DNA of 64,000 nucleotides, taken from the NCBI RefSeq assembly GCF_036373705.1, contig NC_089850.1, positions 48,635,548 through 48,699,547 on the forward strand, written 5' to 3'. This stretch comes from Amia ocellicauda (taxonomy: Eukaryota; Chordata; Actinopteri; Amiiformes; Amiidae). The first letter of the stretch is position 1. Each line of letters begins with the position of its first letter. The notes beneath the pieces were generated by a model, which worked only from the letters and a program-made list of their open reading frames with translations, was not told the origin of the DNA and searched no databases. Of the stretch, positions 1 through 14,066 are shown one piece after another. A program made the position numbers and the translations under genes.

Positions 1-2426
1 TTGCTCCAGTGCAAGAAAAAAACAAAATGCTGCCATTTTTTTTGGGGGGGGGAATAAAGAGAAGGTGAGATTTCACAACTACGATTAACACAATTCATCC
101 CTTGCATATATATGGCTGGCTATTCACAGGTAATCTGTTTAACTCTGGTCATCTGCTTTCATACCATACAAATACAGTGTAAACAGCCTCAAAATTCAGT
201 CTGAAAGCATCCAAAGGGAAGCGAGATAAAAATCAACAAATGACTTTAAAAACCTGGACAAGTGGCCAGCATCGCCGGTAGATAAATCCACACTCTGCTC
301 ACCTTGAGATAGCATTGTTTTTTTGTTTTTTTGGGGAGTATTTTACAGTTAACACAATACCATCCATTGTTTTGCCAACCTTTCATTTAGCAGCAGAATA
401 ACTCATGCTGAATATTATAATAAATGTGAGGCGAGCTATGCGGTTTTTGTGCTGGACTGCACTGCAGGGAGCCTACTTTACATCAGGGCTGTATATACTG
501 ACTACTTATGTGCGGATGTGTGTGTTTTAACAGTCAGAAATAGAAGAAAAAAAGGCATATAATTTCATTGATTCTAGAGTGTTGCATCTCATCACAAGGG
601 AAACTGATTCCACTTGGGAGGTAATCATTGCCTTTTGTTGCCTGTTCCTGTTGCACTGGAATTATAAGTGTGTGAAGGAGGGATGGGCAGAACAGTTCTA
701 TAGAAAGTTTGGTTTTGTGGGTTCTACTTCCTGTGGGGCTATTAACCGCAGAGCAGGAACGCATCGTAGTCATGAATAATAACAATGAAGCTCTCCTTGA
801 ATAATGTATGTTTAAGGAAAATACCATTTGATTTCTAGCCATTCTTCAAGGAAGTTCTAACACAGCTCACTGGGTTGTGCAAGATTTATCAACAGTTAGG
901 CCAGTTAGTTTCCCTTTGTTTATGAAACTAGCCTGGATGAAATTGTGACGTGTGTCAATTCAATCACAAAAAACTCAAAGCGTGTCAGTCTCATATTCCT
1001 TCAAATACATGCTCCCGTTAAAGAGATTTTGGATGTACATGACAAAAAACACCTTTAAATTCACAAGCAAGAGTCACTGACCAGTCTAGACAGTCACCTT
1101 TGTTCTCAGTCATCCAGAGGTGACATCCATTTTGTGCTTAACGTTAGTACTTAATATTTTACAGCCCCTGCTAATTACAGTGAAGTTCAGTTTAGTTGGT
1201 CTGACTCGGATACAAATGTTGTGTTGGATGAAGCCAACGGCAGTCCTGCAGCTTTGTCAGTGATGGTTAATTAATAAGCTGTGTGGGGAGAAGCACTGAG
1301 CTCACTATGACTGATGACAGGCAATCATGCCATCTTGGGGAAGAGCTAACATTATCCAGTATCAACACTGTAATAATTACAGCAGGGCCATATTGACACA
1401 AGTGGTCATTTGACACGTCTTATTATAATGAAAACTCGGCTACGAAGACACGTGCCCTGGCTTCTCCTCCAATTCAACGCCTGCAAGGCAGTGGCTGCAG
1501 AAGTGCTTCCTGGGCCTGCTACTGTTCTTTGGTCTGGCTAGGTGTTACCACCAATCTGCAGCTGCCTTGCACCAAACAACAGATATGTATGTCACTAACA
1601 ATTGCAATAGGCCATGTATAATTGTCACCGGACTGTCATGCTAACATCCGCAGCTGTTTTCAAGTTCTTGTCACCATGGATACAGCGAATGATAACGTTA
1701 GGGCTCCTGATTTCACTCTATTCTTATCAATAGAATTAACCAGTGTCCTACTAATCCTGGTCCCTACCACAGCATGAGAATGCTATCCATGAAGCTACAC
1801 ATGGGACAGTCAACCAGTTAACCACAGAAGCCACTGTCGTCTCTGCTATATTCACCTGGATCTGTATGCCATTATTTGCCCAATACCCATCTATGAAGAG
1901 TGTAGAAGCTAAGCTCCGAAGTATATCTTTAATGTTAAAAATATTATTATGATTATTTATCATTTTCATTCAAGTTAATTTGGCTATTACCCAGCTTTTT
2001 TTAACATCACATGATATAATTAAAGGCAGGTTTATGTGCTAAGAATACATGTTGAAATCAAGCAGTTTTATATATATATATATATGTACTCCCACACTTC
2101 ATATGCCATATTGCTACATTGCAATTTCAATTAAGAAGAGTTCGGAAGAAGCTTGTTTTTTGTTGTGTTTTTTTTGTTTTTTAAACCTGCACAGTAATTA
2201 CATAAATCAGTGTAACTGGTATCTGGGTTATCTCTCTCTAATTAATGCAGGTTAAACAATGTTTCTATTTCTCGAAGGCACGGAAACATGGCTGATGTGT
2301 CAAGCAGTGAAAATCACAGGCTGCGTTTACAATGACACTTGCAAAGCTAATTACAGAGCTCATTTCTCTTATTTCCTACAAGCAGTGCCTCGGGTGTAAT
2401 TGCATGTCTATCAGTAGGGAGGGGAA

Positions 2427-2431
<5 letters not shown>

Positions 2432-2500
<69 letters not shown>
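2432..2500. repeat. (TA)n microsatellite
   Basis: About 69 bp of uninterrupted alternating TA. The Tyr-Ile repeat open frames on both strands here are artefacts of this repeat. Confidence 0.95.
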
Positions 2501-2503
<3 letters not shown>

Positions 2504-4948
2504 AATATCTTGGCGTGTTTCACTATGGCACGTTTTTGGACAGTCAGAGTCCTTCTACATGTCACAGGGAATCCAGCTCTCGATGTCTGATGGCCACCAT
2601 GCCAGAGAGGAGTAATTTCTCCGGAGTCAAAGTGATTAATTGGACATTTCTCTCCATAAGAAACATCAAGTGCCTGACTGAGTGAGCCAGGGACATTGTA
2701 AAATATGAATTACTGACAGGCTACTTGACAAGTATTATGGACTTTCTCACTAAATCTGAATTATCCTCCTGAGAGAACCAGGACCGCCAGGCAGCCCCAC
2801 GCCAGTGAGTAGTCTTCCTGTGGCTCAGTGTCTATAATTAACAGGAGAGGTCTGCACATCAGCAGTGGGCTCACTGTACAGATGTACGCCAACAGTACTG
2901 TCATTTTCCCCCTGGTGTAACACTCTCATTCAAGATCTGAAGAAGCAGTAACTGGGGAGAAACCATGTGTCAGTACCACTACAAAAATAAATACACAAAT
3001 CCTGCAATAAATTATAGGATTATGGTTTAATATTTATTTGTTAGTTTGTCTGTTTTTCCCATCCTATAACTTTGCTACTCTTTAACACAGCTGGAAATCC
3101 CCGTTTAGGTGGAGAATGTTTGACTGAAAGGAGTGGAGTATATCATCCATTCTGATATGTAATTTGTTTGTTTATTAGCTTGTTAGTCTATCTATCTGTG
3201 GGTGAAACACTCTGACTGAAAAGGTGGGTCCCCCCTGCCTATCACAGTGATCATGACTTTAGGGTCTGTACCCACCAGAACCGACAGAAGGGCCTGTCTG
3301 CCAGCCATGGCTGCCCCATGCTGCTGGTTTATTATTCATGTACAGGACAGAGGGGCAGGACACACTGGGCAATGGAGAGATGCCCATCGCAGTTTCCATT
3401 CAAACAAAGCCCTGCAGCCCAGGGTAAGATGCCTTGTCTTCTTATTTGTTTGTTTTCTGGAGCATGGGGGTTGTTGTTTTCTACAGCTCATGTGTGATGA
3501 CCCTTTTTACAGGCAGACTTTGAACTGGTCAATTGTCTCTGAAGCAACTATTTAACAACGTGTTCATTTCATTAAAAGATAAATTACAGGCCTAAAAAAA
3601 TACTTGTTTCATTTGATGTACCTGTTATTGAATTATGGCCTACGCCAGATTAAAAGCAGTCTGGATTTTTGTAAGACCTGTGATGTGCAGTTCAGATGTA
3701 CAAATGTTTATATCCCAGTCACTTTTATAAAGATGTACAAGGAATCACACAGCAGAAGCAATGTAATTATGTTTTATCATAAATGTGCACACTGTTTTAC
3801 TTAAAAAAATCAAAGCCAGAAAAAAAATATAAATCAGTGCGCAACCTGATGAAAAAGGAATCCAACAGAACAGACCAGAGCTCAAACAACACTGAACTGT
3901 CTATTTCAGAGGATTTAGATGCTACAAGCATGAGATACTTTCCCCTGAAACTGGGGGCCCCCGTTTCAGTCAGGAATATGTTTGAAATATTTCTAGGTTT
4001 GCTTCTATTAAGGAGGTGCTGGCTGTGATCGCAGCTCATCGAACACACCAAAGTGCTGCTGTCATTTCTCAGTGCTTTCCAAAGTGGACTATAAATCAGA
4101 GCGCCTTCGCAGCGACATTCCTTTCAGCACACAATCGAGTTATTTACACAGAAGGTTCCTGTGTAGATAGTTTGATTGGCTGTTTTTATTGTAGTTTCAA
4201 TCTCGTGTTCCACTTTACCGACACCGTGTCCATTTTCCTCATGGAAAACGTTCCAGATAAGCACACAGGCTGTTCACTACATAAATGCTACTCATCCCAC
4301 ATGGTGTAATAGCAGACTATCTCTTTAAAAAAAAACATTTGCAGTACAGGGTGACCAGAGGCTGCTCAAAAAGTCATTTTAACAACAAAAATATAGCTCA
4401 CTAAGGAAAACTGTTATTTCATTATTATGAATTATTAACTGGCAGCAACTTTAACAATAGGAATTACAGAGACGGGACTCTGTAATAGTAAAATGTACAC
4501 CTCGTTGAATTATGTAATTTTCCCCACAGTGCTGCATGCTGGTATAAGAAACTGAAGGAGGTCGAGAGTAACATTCTAGATTAAGCACTCCATTTCTCCA
4601 ACATTTCTCATCCCATTTGCTGTACCTCATATCAAGTCAGGGAGATCTCTGTGATTGGGCAGGGCTCGGTTGAATGAGATGCCTTTTAACATTCAAAAGT
4701 CTCAGTAGTGATATCCCACAAAAAATTAGGTAAGGTAAGAATTCATGTTTTTCTGCTTAAATTTTTTAATGTCTTTTTTGTTGGGGGTGGGGGGGGTGAT
4801 CAGTGCCTTGTTTATCTGTTGAACCTCTAGCTCCTGTGCTATTATACCTGCTGCCTCCAGAGCCGATTACTGTGTGTTCTAATTCTCCTCTCACTCCCCC
4901 TGCAGCCCCACTATCACAGCCCTCTGTGCAGGGGGCAGGCTTACCTTT

Positions 4949-4976
4949 GTGTGTGTGTGTGGGGGGGGGGGGGGGG
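4949..4976 (+). repeat. (GT)n followed by G16 run
   Basis: A short GT repeat passes directly into 16 consecutive G residues. The long homopolymer is prone to sequencing error. Confidence 0.85.
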
Positions 4977-5186
4977 ATTAGCTACCTTGGCTTTGATGTC
5001 AGATTCAGCATTAGCCTGTGTCACAGCTGGGGGGCTCCCTTCCTCCGCGCTCACATGGTTACAGTTGTTGAGGTGTACCAATGCATGTGATGCTATGATT
5101 ACTGTAGCAAAGGATAATTTATATTTTTTCCTATGGGTTTAATTTAATGCATTGTTTCTTTGTATTGTACACCAATACCATGGGTG

Positions 5187-5204
5187 AGAGTAAGACAGAG
5201 ACAG

Positions 5205-5254
<50 letters not shown>
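5187..5254 (+). repeat. (GA)n microsatellite with imperfect (GACA) lead-in
   Basis: GACAGA units grade into about 32 bp of pure AG. The Arg-Glu rich frame across it is not a gene. Confidence 0.92.
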
Positions 5255-5257
<3 letters not shown>

Positions 5258-5482
5258 TTATAGAAATCTGCTATCAGACGAATCCTGTAATGAATGTTCT
5301 CCCTTCATTATTGCCTTGTTTTTATTTCTTCCCTTATCTGCACTTCTGGGTTTTGTTGAGGTTTTTCTTTTTAATATTCAAACAAAGCCCCCCAACAGAT
5401 TTACATTAAGCCAACTGCTCCATTTAATTAAAGGACAAAGACAGCAGTTAACTGTGAAACCTGTTTAAACGCACCTTCCTGA

Positions 5483-5513
<31 letters not shown>

Positions 5514-5514
5514 C
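5483..5514 (+). repeat. (CTGC)n tetranucleotide repeat
   Basis: About eight tandem TGCC/CTGC units, nearly perfect. Confidence 0.9.
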
Positions 5515-8500
5515 TTTTGTCTTGTGAATTTGGACTGGGAAGGAAGTGCTGGGCCGTGTAACCGGGACACACACAGAGCGCGTTAACAAGTTCACATTCC
5601 GAGTTCAGCCACCCCGCATTTAATCCACATTTGCTCAATTAAGCCATTGTCAGGCAATGAATAACTCTCAGCATCTATAACCCTCTCACCTTGCCACCTC
5701 CTGCGACATGTCAGATGGCGTTCCAAAATCTGTGGCTTGGAAATACAACTGGAGCAACGCTTTCCCAGCACTTAGTGTAGCCTTTACTCTGAAGCTCTGC
5801 AACGCCGACAATCACAGCCAGGGAGACAGTAACACCTGCCATTCCAGGACATACACCAGGCGAGTCCAGTCTCACATACAAACAAACCAGAAGAGGGTCC
5901 CTCCAGACCAGTCATGAGGTCTTGGGTTCAGATCTAGACACAGAGTCAGACAGTCATTGTCTTGGCCAAGTGAGTTTGAATGAATGAATGAATGCATATA
6001 AATTCAATACAATTCATTCATACATACATTAGATACAGCACAGAAAATGTATTGTAGCTCACTGTGAGCCTTTGAAGCTCAGAATGTACCAGCACTGAAT
6101 TACACAACATGAACTCAAATTGAATAAACCATAGGTATACCATATAGAGATTCCTGCCCTTTGAGAAACAGCATGACACCATTTTCCTCGCAACTTAATT
6201 CAGCTCAATCTTGCCAATAGATAAAGGTTCCACTCTAGGCATGAGATCCTCATCTGCTACATCAATAGGACAATTTTACATTGGTTAATTTGTAGTTTTG
6301 CTTGTTAATATAGAGAGGCAGGCAGGGACAGGGCAGTCATTCTACACCGTCCCTCTCCTGACCGCAAAACATAGTCTGCAGCCACACCTGTTCCTCTGCC
6401 TTCTGTATAATATTAATAAAATACTACTAGAAAAAATAATAATATTGGTTCAGCACTTCCTCTACTCATTCCCCTGCAGTTTATAAAAATTACATTTTAC
6501 GGGAAAATCAAACTCTCTTGACTTTAATCTCATTCCATGAAGGGTAGCAGGAGACAATTAAAGCAGATAAAAAATAAAATAAATAAAACTCGGGAATGCT
6601 GCACAGAGCATGCCAGAGCTCCCTCATGTGCTCAAGAAGAGGACTGTTGAATAGTGTTTAGGTTTTCCTGTGGCAATCCACCACATAGATACAAGAGCTT
6701 GTAGGTCAGCTGATTTTGTTTTCTTGGGGTGGGGGAAACATTAGTAGGATCTCGACTATGTAGTGTTTGTTTGATTTACCGTGTTCTGAACTCCACGATT
6801 AAGGAAAGAAATGGCCGAGAAGACTTGCCTCCCTCACAAGCAATCAGTACCTGCCTTTACATCACACACAGGAAGCAGCACACGGCAATACCCCCCCACA
6901 CTGTTTCCCCAGCTCTCGCCCCCTCCCTCCCACCCCTCCAAGTTAATTTCCTTCTTATTTGTCTGAATAAATTGCTTTTTCTCTGTTGCACTATACCTGG
7001 AATATTATTGATTTTTGTTATCAAATAATTATTATACTCTAGATTTGTTTTATTGATTTACTTTATTTTAACTTATAATTTGAAAACTAGAGGGTACCAA
7101 CTTAAATTAATTAATCAATTAAATTAAACACATTTTGCTAGAGGGGCTATGAAGTAAGTGTTTCCTTTAACAAATGGCAAAATATTAATTTAATTAATTT
7201 CCATTACTACATGAAATAATATAATCCCATAACTCTCAGACAGCAATGAACTCATCCTGTCACAAAGTTGCAAGTTGCACCTGAGAAACTGCACTGATAC
7301 ACGATGTCCCTCCTGTGCATGTCATGTCCCTGCATTTGGAAGCACTTGCTCTGAAGATGAGCGGTGTTACTCAGAGATATGGACATGGATGCACACTTTA
7401 CGTGGGCAGTGAACTGTGAACCAACAACATCAGCGCACGTGTTGTTTACAGACTCCTGTGCTGTCAGGCGTATCTGGTAATGGATGCCTGTGTGCTGCGT
7501 GTCTGCGGAGCTTGTGGGAAGGCAACGAGCAAATATTATGACTGTCACCCATCAGCCACTGTGGCGGCTCAGGAAAATGCCAAGCTCATCCTCACACGCC
7601 CAGAAACGCTCGGTCAATGAATCCATTGTTCCTTTTCTAACACACATTTCCTTTTCAGGGATGTGCAGCTCTGTGCAGGACATCAGAGAGCTTTCCCCCA
7701 GCTGTGTTTCTTTGTGCTTAGGGTGACTAACATCAAGCTGGCAGTATTTGTAACACCAGATTTCATGTGGTGATCATTTCTGCATAAAAGGGAAACAGAT
7801 CAGACTCCTATTGAAGAGCAGTTTGATCCATTTCTGTTTTTCTGAGCTGGTGGCTTTCATGCTGAGTGAATACTGAATGTGGACTACTTCATAATTGTTA
7901 CTTTAGTACAGTTTGCACAGGAGTTTGTGCCTGTGGCAGAGCCTGAAACAGATCAGGTGTCTTACCCATTCCCCTGTAAATGAATGTGCTTTAGCAGGCC
8001 TTGGTTAATTTAGATGGTTGTGTTTCTGCCAAGCTTAGCATTCAGTTTTATACGTGAAGTCAAGAGAAAATCTAGCAGGTGAGAAAGCCAGCATGCTGAG
8101 TTCATGGCTGGAGCACTGCAGCAACTAACTTGAATTAATCCCTTTCTAAAATGAGAATTATTGTTCTTGAGAAAACCTCAAAGCCTTTTCATGTGTTATC
8201 GGGTTTGGGTGACAAGATTGTAAGGCTTGATCAGCAGAAAGCGGATTACTATTGAAAGGTGAGAGGAGGCGCGCCAAGGGGCTCACCCCCCCACAACCTC
8301 TCATTTCCCCTCTCCCCCTCAAAGAGCTAAACATTTTTGGCGAATGTGCTTGTCTGTGATAAATGTAATAACCCTCCTGTGTTGATTTTGTAATTTACAT
8401 ATTTTTGCATAATCACCCTATATATTTTGCAGTGCTTTTTGTTGTTGTTCGTTCAGTGTTTGTATTATTTATTACATATGTATTGTCAGTGTTGTGGCCA

Positions 8501-11500
8501 GCAATGGTTTGTGTTTGTTATCAGCTCTTTCTGATTAACTTTTAAAGCAACTGAAATGACACTCATCTTGCCTTGCTCATAGATACATTGTAAAAACGTA
8601 AGGAACTTTGATTCTTATTAGACATTGCACACCTGTTAATAATCCGTGACACAGTAATGTCATTCCCTAACTCTTGCTCCTCTAAACTTATTCTGATCTG
8701 ACTGCTAAAACCCCTTATTAAAAACAGCAGCTCCTCAATATGTTCCATACAGAGAACCTCACCAACATCATTCTCCCCCTGCAGTCCTGGGGTCTTGTGT
8801 TGTTGTTAGCATACTTTCATTGTTTGTTAGTTTGTTTATTTTGGTTTTAGCTATAATACTCCCATCACCTAAAGAATCACGAGGCAGGCTCCACTGCCAT
8901 GTGTTGACTTATTAAATTGTTAAGCATTTTGTCCTACCAACTGGAGGCTTTTGAAACCATGGATTAAGTGGTATTTACCCCTGATGTCAGCCCTGCAGAT
9001 CATGCCTGGGAATGTTAGCTTTACTATTCCAGCCAAGCACCTCTCAAAAGTGTCACACAGCATTGGAAATTAACCCCTTACTTTCAGAATGTGATCAAAA
9101 CAGAGAGAGAAGCCCCTCACACAAAACACAGAAATGTAAATATTGTGTTTGTTGGGATTATCCATGGTTTTGCTATACACTGTAGAGGGTGAAACAGGAA
9201 TGTGCCTACCTGGTCCTGCAGATCCTTGTTGTTGCTGCCGATCCTGGAGAGGGAAAATAAAATAGCCATATAATTCACTGCAAAAGTGTGTGTTTGCAGC
9301 TAAATCCATGGGTTACTAATTCTAGTACAATATCTATTGCCACTTAGAGTGTATGTGGTAACCATCTTTGTTTGGGGCATAACTGAGCAAAAGGGAGCCA
9401 TCTTAAAAAAGGGCATGATAAGCCTTTGCATTCCATATAAATGCAACTAATATCAACCAGTAATTACAGGTCATTTTCATTTGCAATGACAAAACCAGCA
9501 ACAACAATAAAAAAAGTCAAGAAAAGGGTTTACCGGGCCACACAATTAAGTTAATTCACCATCCATGATGTCTCTGTGTAAATGCACAAATTTAAAGACA
9601 TGTCAAGATATTCCTGTTTAACAGGACTACTGATGGCTGGACTCTGAGGAGTTCCCCCCCTCCCAGGCCAGGGCTTCATCCATCTTCATCAACGCTGTCC
9701 TGTCCATGTCTGTGCTGCACTCCATCCCACAACAGAGCCCCACCATTGAATTTCTGAGAGTAGAATGAGCCGACTGGCATGCATCCCCTACACACAGCTT
9801 CACCCCCCACCCATAAGCATTCCCGTAAGGTTGAGTCGAAGATCACTTTTATAATTTTAATAACCAATCATCACTGAATTAATCCAAAAACACAAAACAA
9901 TTCAGAACACTTGTTAACTATTGGTTTTTTTTTTTTTCTTTTACAGAACTCCCTGTGAGGTGTGTGCTTGAGAAAACAGTCATTAAAGTGGACTTTAACC
10001 AGAGCTCAGTTATAGCTGATCTTCCCTTTATGAGACACAAAGGCTCTTTATGAAAATGTGAAATAGATTCTCTCCACTCTCCTAATCCATCAGGGACCAT
10101 TAAAAATGTTCTTCATATTTCACTGAGCCACACTGAGCATCTCACACGAGGCCTCCACTACAGCAATTATTCAGCTCAAATTAAATGCTGCCACCCAGTG
10201 CCCAAAGACAACACTTACACTTCAGGAGTGTGACCGGAGGCAGAGCACAAGCTGAACAATAGTGGAAATATCCAGTACCATAACTTTACTTTATTTTTCT
10301 TTCTTTTAAAGCATTTAATAATTAATACATTTTAATTAAACTTAATAACTTGTTGTAGAGCAAACCCAAAATTGCAATTTTACCGAATATCCTGGGTGCT
10401 GCACATGGGAGGAGGTATGGCTCTTTGCAGTTTGCTTGATAGCTGATAGTTCCCAGCTTCTCATACGGGTATCCATGAAGGATCCTACATGGTCAGGTTC
10501 AATTACATGACTGAGTGGTTTGTTCCAGACACTGTAACTCTAAGTGCCTCCTCAAACACATCTCTACAAGAGTTTCTTTAGACCCAACTCTTGACTCCTC
10601 ACTTCTTCAAAAATGACAAAGCAAAAGTGGAAAAACCTACCGGAGCTCAACACTCCAGTGTCTGCAGAATGTGGTCTGTGTTGAAAAATAAATACATACA
10701 TCATTCTCAGATGTGTATTCCGTGAATCTGTGAATTCTGTGAATACACTGTAAATCAGCAACACTCAATGAAATCTGCAAGAAGATTTAGTGTTGCAAAA
10801 CTGCTGCCAATTTCACGTAATGATCTCAGCTGAAGATGTAAAGAGCCGCAGCATGCTGGGGAGAAAGGAAGGAAGCCAACTATGAAATTGCTTCAGAATT
10901 AATAACCACATTTCTGAAATCTGATAGAAATAGGACTGATACCATAAGATCTTCACCTTTATAGTCTTTATACAGGAAGTTATTTGATTCCTAAAAAGTA
11001 GCAAAGCAACCCTGCTGGTTATTGCATTCAAAGACAGATATGACAGTTGAGTTGGGAAACCTGCTGTGTGATGTACGCATTTCAGCATTCCACAATAATT
11101 ATAGTTAATATAGTTAAATGCTACACGGTTACAATTGTAGCGCCCCTCATCACAGCGCTTCACCGAGGGTATTTTGAGCAAACAACATAAGACACCGAAA
11201 CGCCGTTGTTTTTCCTGCGTGCTCGCCACTGTGTGTCCTCTGGTATGAGCATTGAAGCAGTCAAAAGTGATAATGTGTATAGATGTATAGATAATGTAAA
11301 TAGAATATATTATAGCCAAATTAAGAAAAAAGAAAAAGAAAATCACGTTCCGATAGGGAGTAAAGGACAGCTAAGTTTATAGCTAAGTATTTACCAAGAT
11401 TGCGTCTTCCATGTCCATCTATAGAAGTTTAAGATCCATATCTGTGCCTGTAGGTGTAGCCTTTTCTTGTGTGTGCTGGCGTGTCCAGTATTTTTGTATC

Positions 11501-12244
11501 TCAAAACCATAAAACAAATAAATATATACATCTTTCCTAAGTTTAACAGCAGTTCATGTTACACAAAATAATAGAGAAAACAACAATATTAATATTTAAA
11601 ATCACTTAGGCTATGTCTTCATGGATAACAGTCTGACAAAGAAAGCAGACCAGTTAGATATCTTTGACCTGTCTTTTTTTGGGGTGTTATCTCAGTCATC
11701 CCCCGAAACTTGTGTCGGCAACATTGCACTGCACAGGCGCCTGAGTGGGGCCCAAGCCCAGATCTTCTCTCTGCGGTCAGAGTTTGTGTCGAAGGTATTG
11801 CTCTGCTCTCTAATAACATTTTTTTAAGGATAATGTAACTGTTTTCTTGTGAATTTTCACTATGTCTTCTAATATGGATGCTTCTGCATCGATTCACGTC
11901 GCCGATCCCTGAATTAATTACGATGAAACTTTTGGATGACTGTATAGGTGTTGGTCGGCAGTCATTGGACGAGATTATCTTCCTCCACCTAAACACACTG
12001 AGGACCCATATTGTTGCAGATGGATGTCAACATAGGTTGTGGTTACCAAGCCATCTTAATCTGGGGCACAGAAATCCAAGTACATCACATGTTACTGTTA
12101 TTATAGGCTACCACATTACACTACAAAATACTACTGTTTTTATTACACTACATTTAATTTACCACAGTACACCATACCACACATATACTGGGATTATAGG
12201 CTACCACAGCATACTACACAACACTATTTCTCAATATCATCAAT

Positions 12245-12475
12245 GAGACACATGTACATAAGTATTCACATCTCAAGGATGATCAGTGGAAACAGGATGC
12301 ACCTGAGCTCAATTTTGAGTGTCATGGCAAAGGCTGTGAATACTTATGTACATGTGCTTTTTTGTTTTTTATTTTTAATACATTTGCAAAGATTTCAAAC
12401 AAACTTCTTTCACATTGTCATTATGGGGTATTGTTTGTAGAGTTTTGAGGAAAATAATGAATTTAATCAATTTTG
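12245..12475 (+). mobile_element. Tc1-like remnant (terminal sequences only)
   Basis: The stretch has an outer arm containing GTACATAAGTATTCACA (12,253-12,269) facing a copy of its complement, TGTGAATACTTATGTACA, about 80 bp on. The following sequence, with a T-rich run and CATTGTCATTATGGGGTATT, is the 3' end typical of a common fish Tc1 family. The transposase gene is absent, so this is a deletion derivative that keeps only the ends. Family assignment is from recall of the terminal sequence, not a search. Confidence 0.6.
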
Positions 12476-12499
12476 ATTAAACTGTATGAGTGTGCCGTA

Positions 12500-13100
12500 T
12501 AGGCTCTCCGCTGACGCCCAAAAGCTTAAAGCGGTCAAAGATGTCAAATATCTTTGCATGGTTCTTCATTCTAATCTTAATTTAAAAAATCACATACAAA
12601 AAATGACCAACTCAATTAAATACAATTTAGCCAACTTCCATTTTATTAGAAACTCTGTACATTGAGGTCGCAAAGATGCCTCTGCATGCTATGGTCTTTT
12701 CACATTTCTCCTACTGTATTACCAGCTGGTCCCAAGCATGGGAGACATCACAGAAACCATTGAAATCCCTCTGCAAGCAAAGTCTTAATATCTTAGACAA
12801 AAAAACAGAGCATTACTATAACATACTCACCAAGTTCAAGCTGCTCCGTTTCAACAACTTCATTCTGTTTTCAGATATTTGCTTAGTTTACAAGATAACT
12901 CACAAATTAGCCTGACTCCTCTTAAGGTCTTTGTAAACCTCTGTTCAGAACAAAATAACAGGGTGACAAGAACCTCTACTCGGGGGGATTGTTGCATCCA
13001 CAGATGGTTCACTGCCTTTGCACAAACGGCTTTTGCATTCAAAGCAACCAAGAAGTGGAATCAATGCTCTCCCTGTTGGTTTGAAAACTTGCAATAGTTT
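12500..13100 (+). mobile_element. non-LTR retrotransposon (LINE) 3' coding remnant
   Basis: The frame at 12,676-12,915 reads as the C-terminal part of a LINE reverse-transcriptase protein: HFSYCITSW, then LCKQSLNILDKK, then CLVYKITH. It continues in a second frame (12,879-13,097) with NRVTR and AFKATKKWN blocks found at the end of such ORFs. The frames are broken, the catalytic YADD region is missing and the 5' end is lost. The clade is not clear. It abuts the Tc1 remnant on its left and the hAT element on its right. Confidence 0.6.
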
Positions 13101-13176
13101 TCAAACATTTTCTATGGAGATAAAAAAAAAAGATTAAATTGTGTTAGTTAGTTTAAGTATCGTTCATGTGTGGATG

Positions 13177-13938
13177 CAGGGGTAGTCATTTATCATGATT
13201 TGTTTTGTTTGTTTGATTTTTATTTATTGTTGCGGGTGTTTGTTGCACTCAGTGATTGTTATTGTGTGGAACCTAGCAGCAGCCCTTCCTGGTTATTAGC
13301 CGATAGGATGTTAGGTATCAATATGGGATGTCCTATATAGAGCTCATGTTCATGTGAGTTGATTGCTCGCAGATTCCCGGTTCCTCGTCTCTGTACAGGG
13401 TCTGAACTGGGGCAACAGCGGCACTTTGTACTGTCAAAGCACAGTTATCTCTGCATTTCTGTAAATAAACAGCTAAACTTCAGATCGTTTGTCATGTGGA
13501 CATATTTCGCGCATTTCAGGTCTCCAGGACCCCCAGACCCCCTGCCCTGAATTCCTTAATCCTCTTTGCCCTCATCTTTCAACATTTATTTTGTGCAGTG
13601 CACAGTGGGGCAAAGGGAAATGGTAAAGACTTAAATCTAATAAGACACAAAATGCTTGAAAGTTTCTATTGTTTATCTATATGCCTACAATACTCTTGAA
13701 CAAATTAAAATGAAAAGTGGTCTGAATCCGTTTTAATACTAATATTTACATTTATTGAAACGTTTTATTTTTGTACTTTGTCAGACTAATGTAATAAATA
13801 TAAGCAAAAAGGTATATTACTAATTCACAGAATTGTGTGTGTTGGAAAGGGTGATTTGAAGGTGTGATTCCCCCACTCTGATGTCTGGACCTTGACCAAG
13901 AAATTTGGACCCTGACACAAAACAATTGACTACCACTG
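13177..13938. mobile_element. non-autonomous hAT-type element with 8-bp TSD
   Basis: The left end CAGGGGTAGTC is mirrored at the right end by GACTACCACTG (one mismatch). Both ends are flanked by the identical octamer TGTGGATG (13,169-13,176 and 13,939-13,946). Short inverted ends with an 8-bp target-site duplication are the hallmark of the hAT superfamily. The 762 bp carry no transposase frame, so it is non-autonomous. The interior (about 13,240-13,500) has a TATATAG box and an AATAAA-like site and may include a nested older repeat. Confidence 0.85.
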
Positions 13939-14066
13939 TGTGGATGGATCTTATGGGCTCACATATGCTTTACTTTTTGCTAGTGTACTATTTATTACTG
14001 CTTACACTACACTTACCTGTCATAGTGAACTTAAGTGTCACTGCCTTCTTATTTCTTCATATAGTT

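Larger units (their letters stand above)
1..12240. other. gene-poor left flank
   Basis: No reading frame here looks like a conserved protein; open frames are short, AT-rich and start or end in low-complexity DNA. I see no paired splice sites around a recognisable domain. The stretch holds simple repeats (listed separately) and otherwise unique-looking AT-rich DNA. It lies downstream of the 3' end of BUD13. In mammals that side of BUD13 is a gene desert leading to CADM1, so a gene desert is plausible here, but this is inference only. Conserved non-coding elements cannot be judged from one sequence. Confidence 0.6.

Noticed and set aside
2332-2685. Frames containing long Tyr-Ile repeats
   Set aside because: Direct translation of a TA microsatellite.
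10813-11346. 177-aa minus-strand open frame
   Set aside because: Composition is that of AT-rich non-coding DNA (Phe/Tyr/Ile/Asn runs), with no motif and no splice context; long frames arise by chance here.
12883-13097. Possible host protein with Cys/Trp residues
   Set aside because: It is the second frame of the adjacent LINE 3' remnant.
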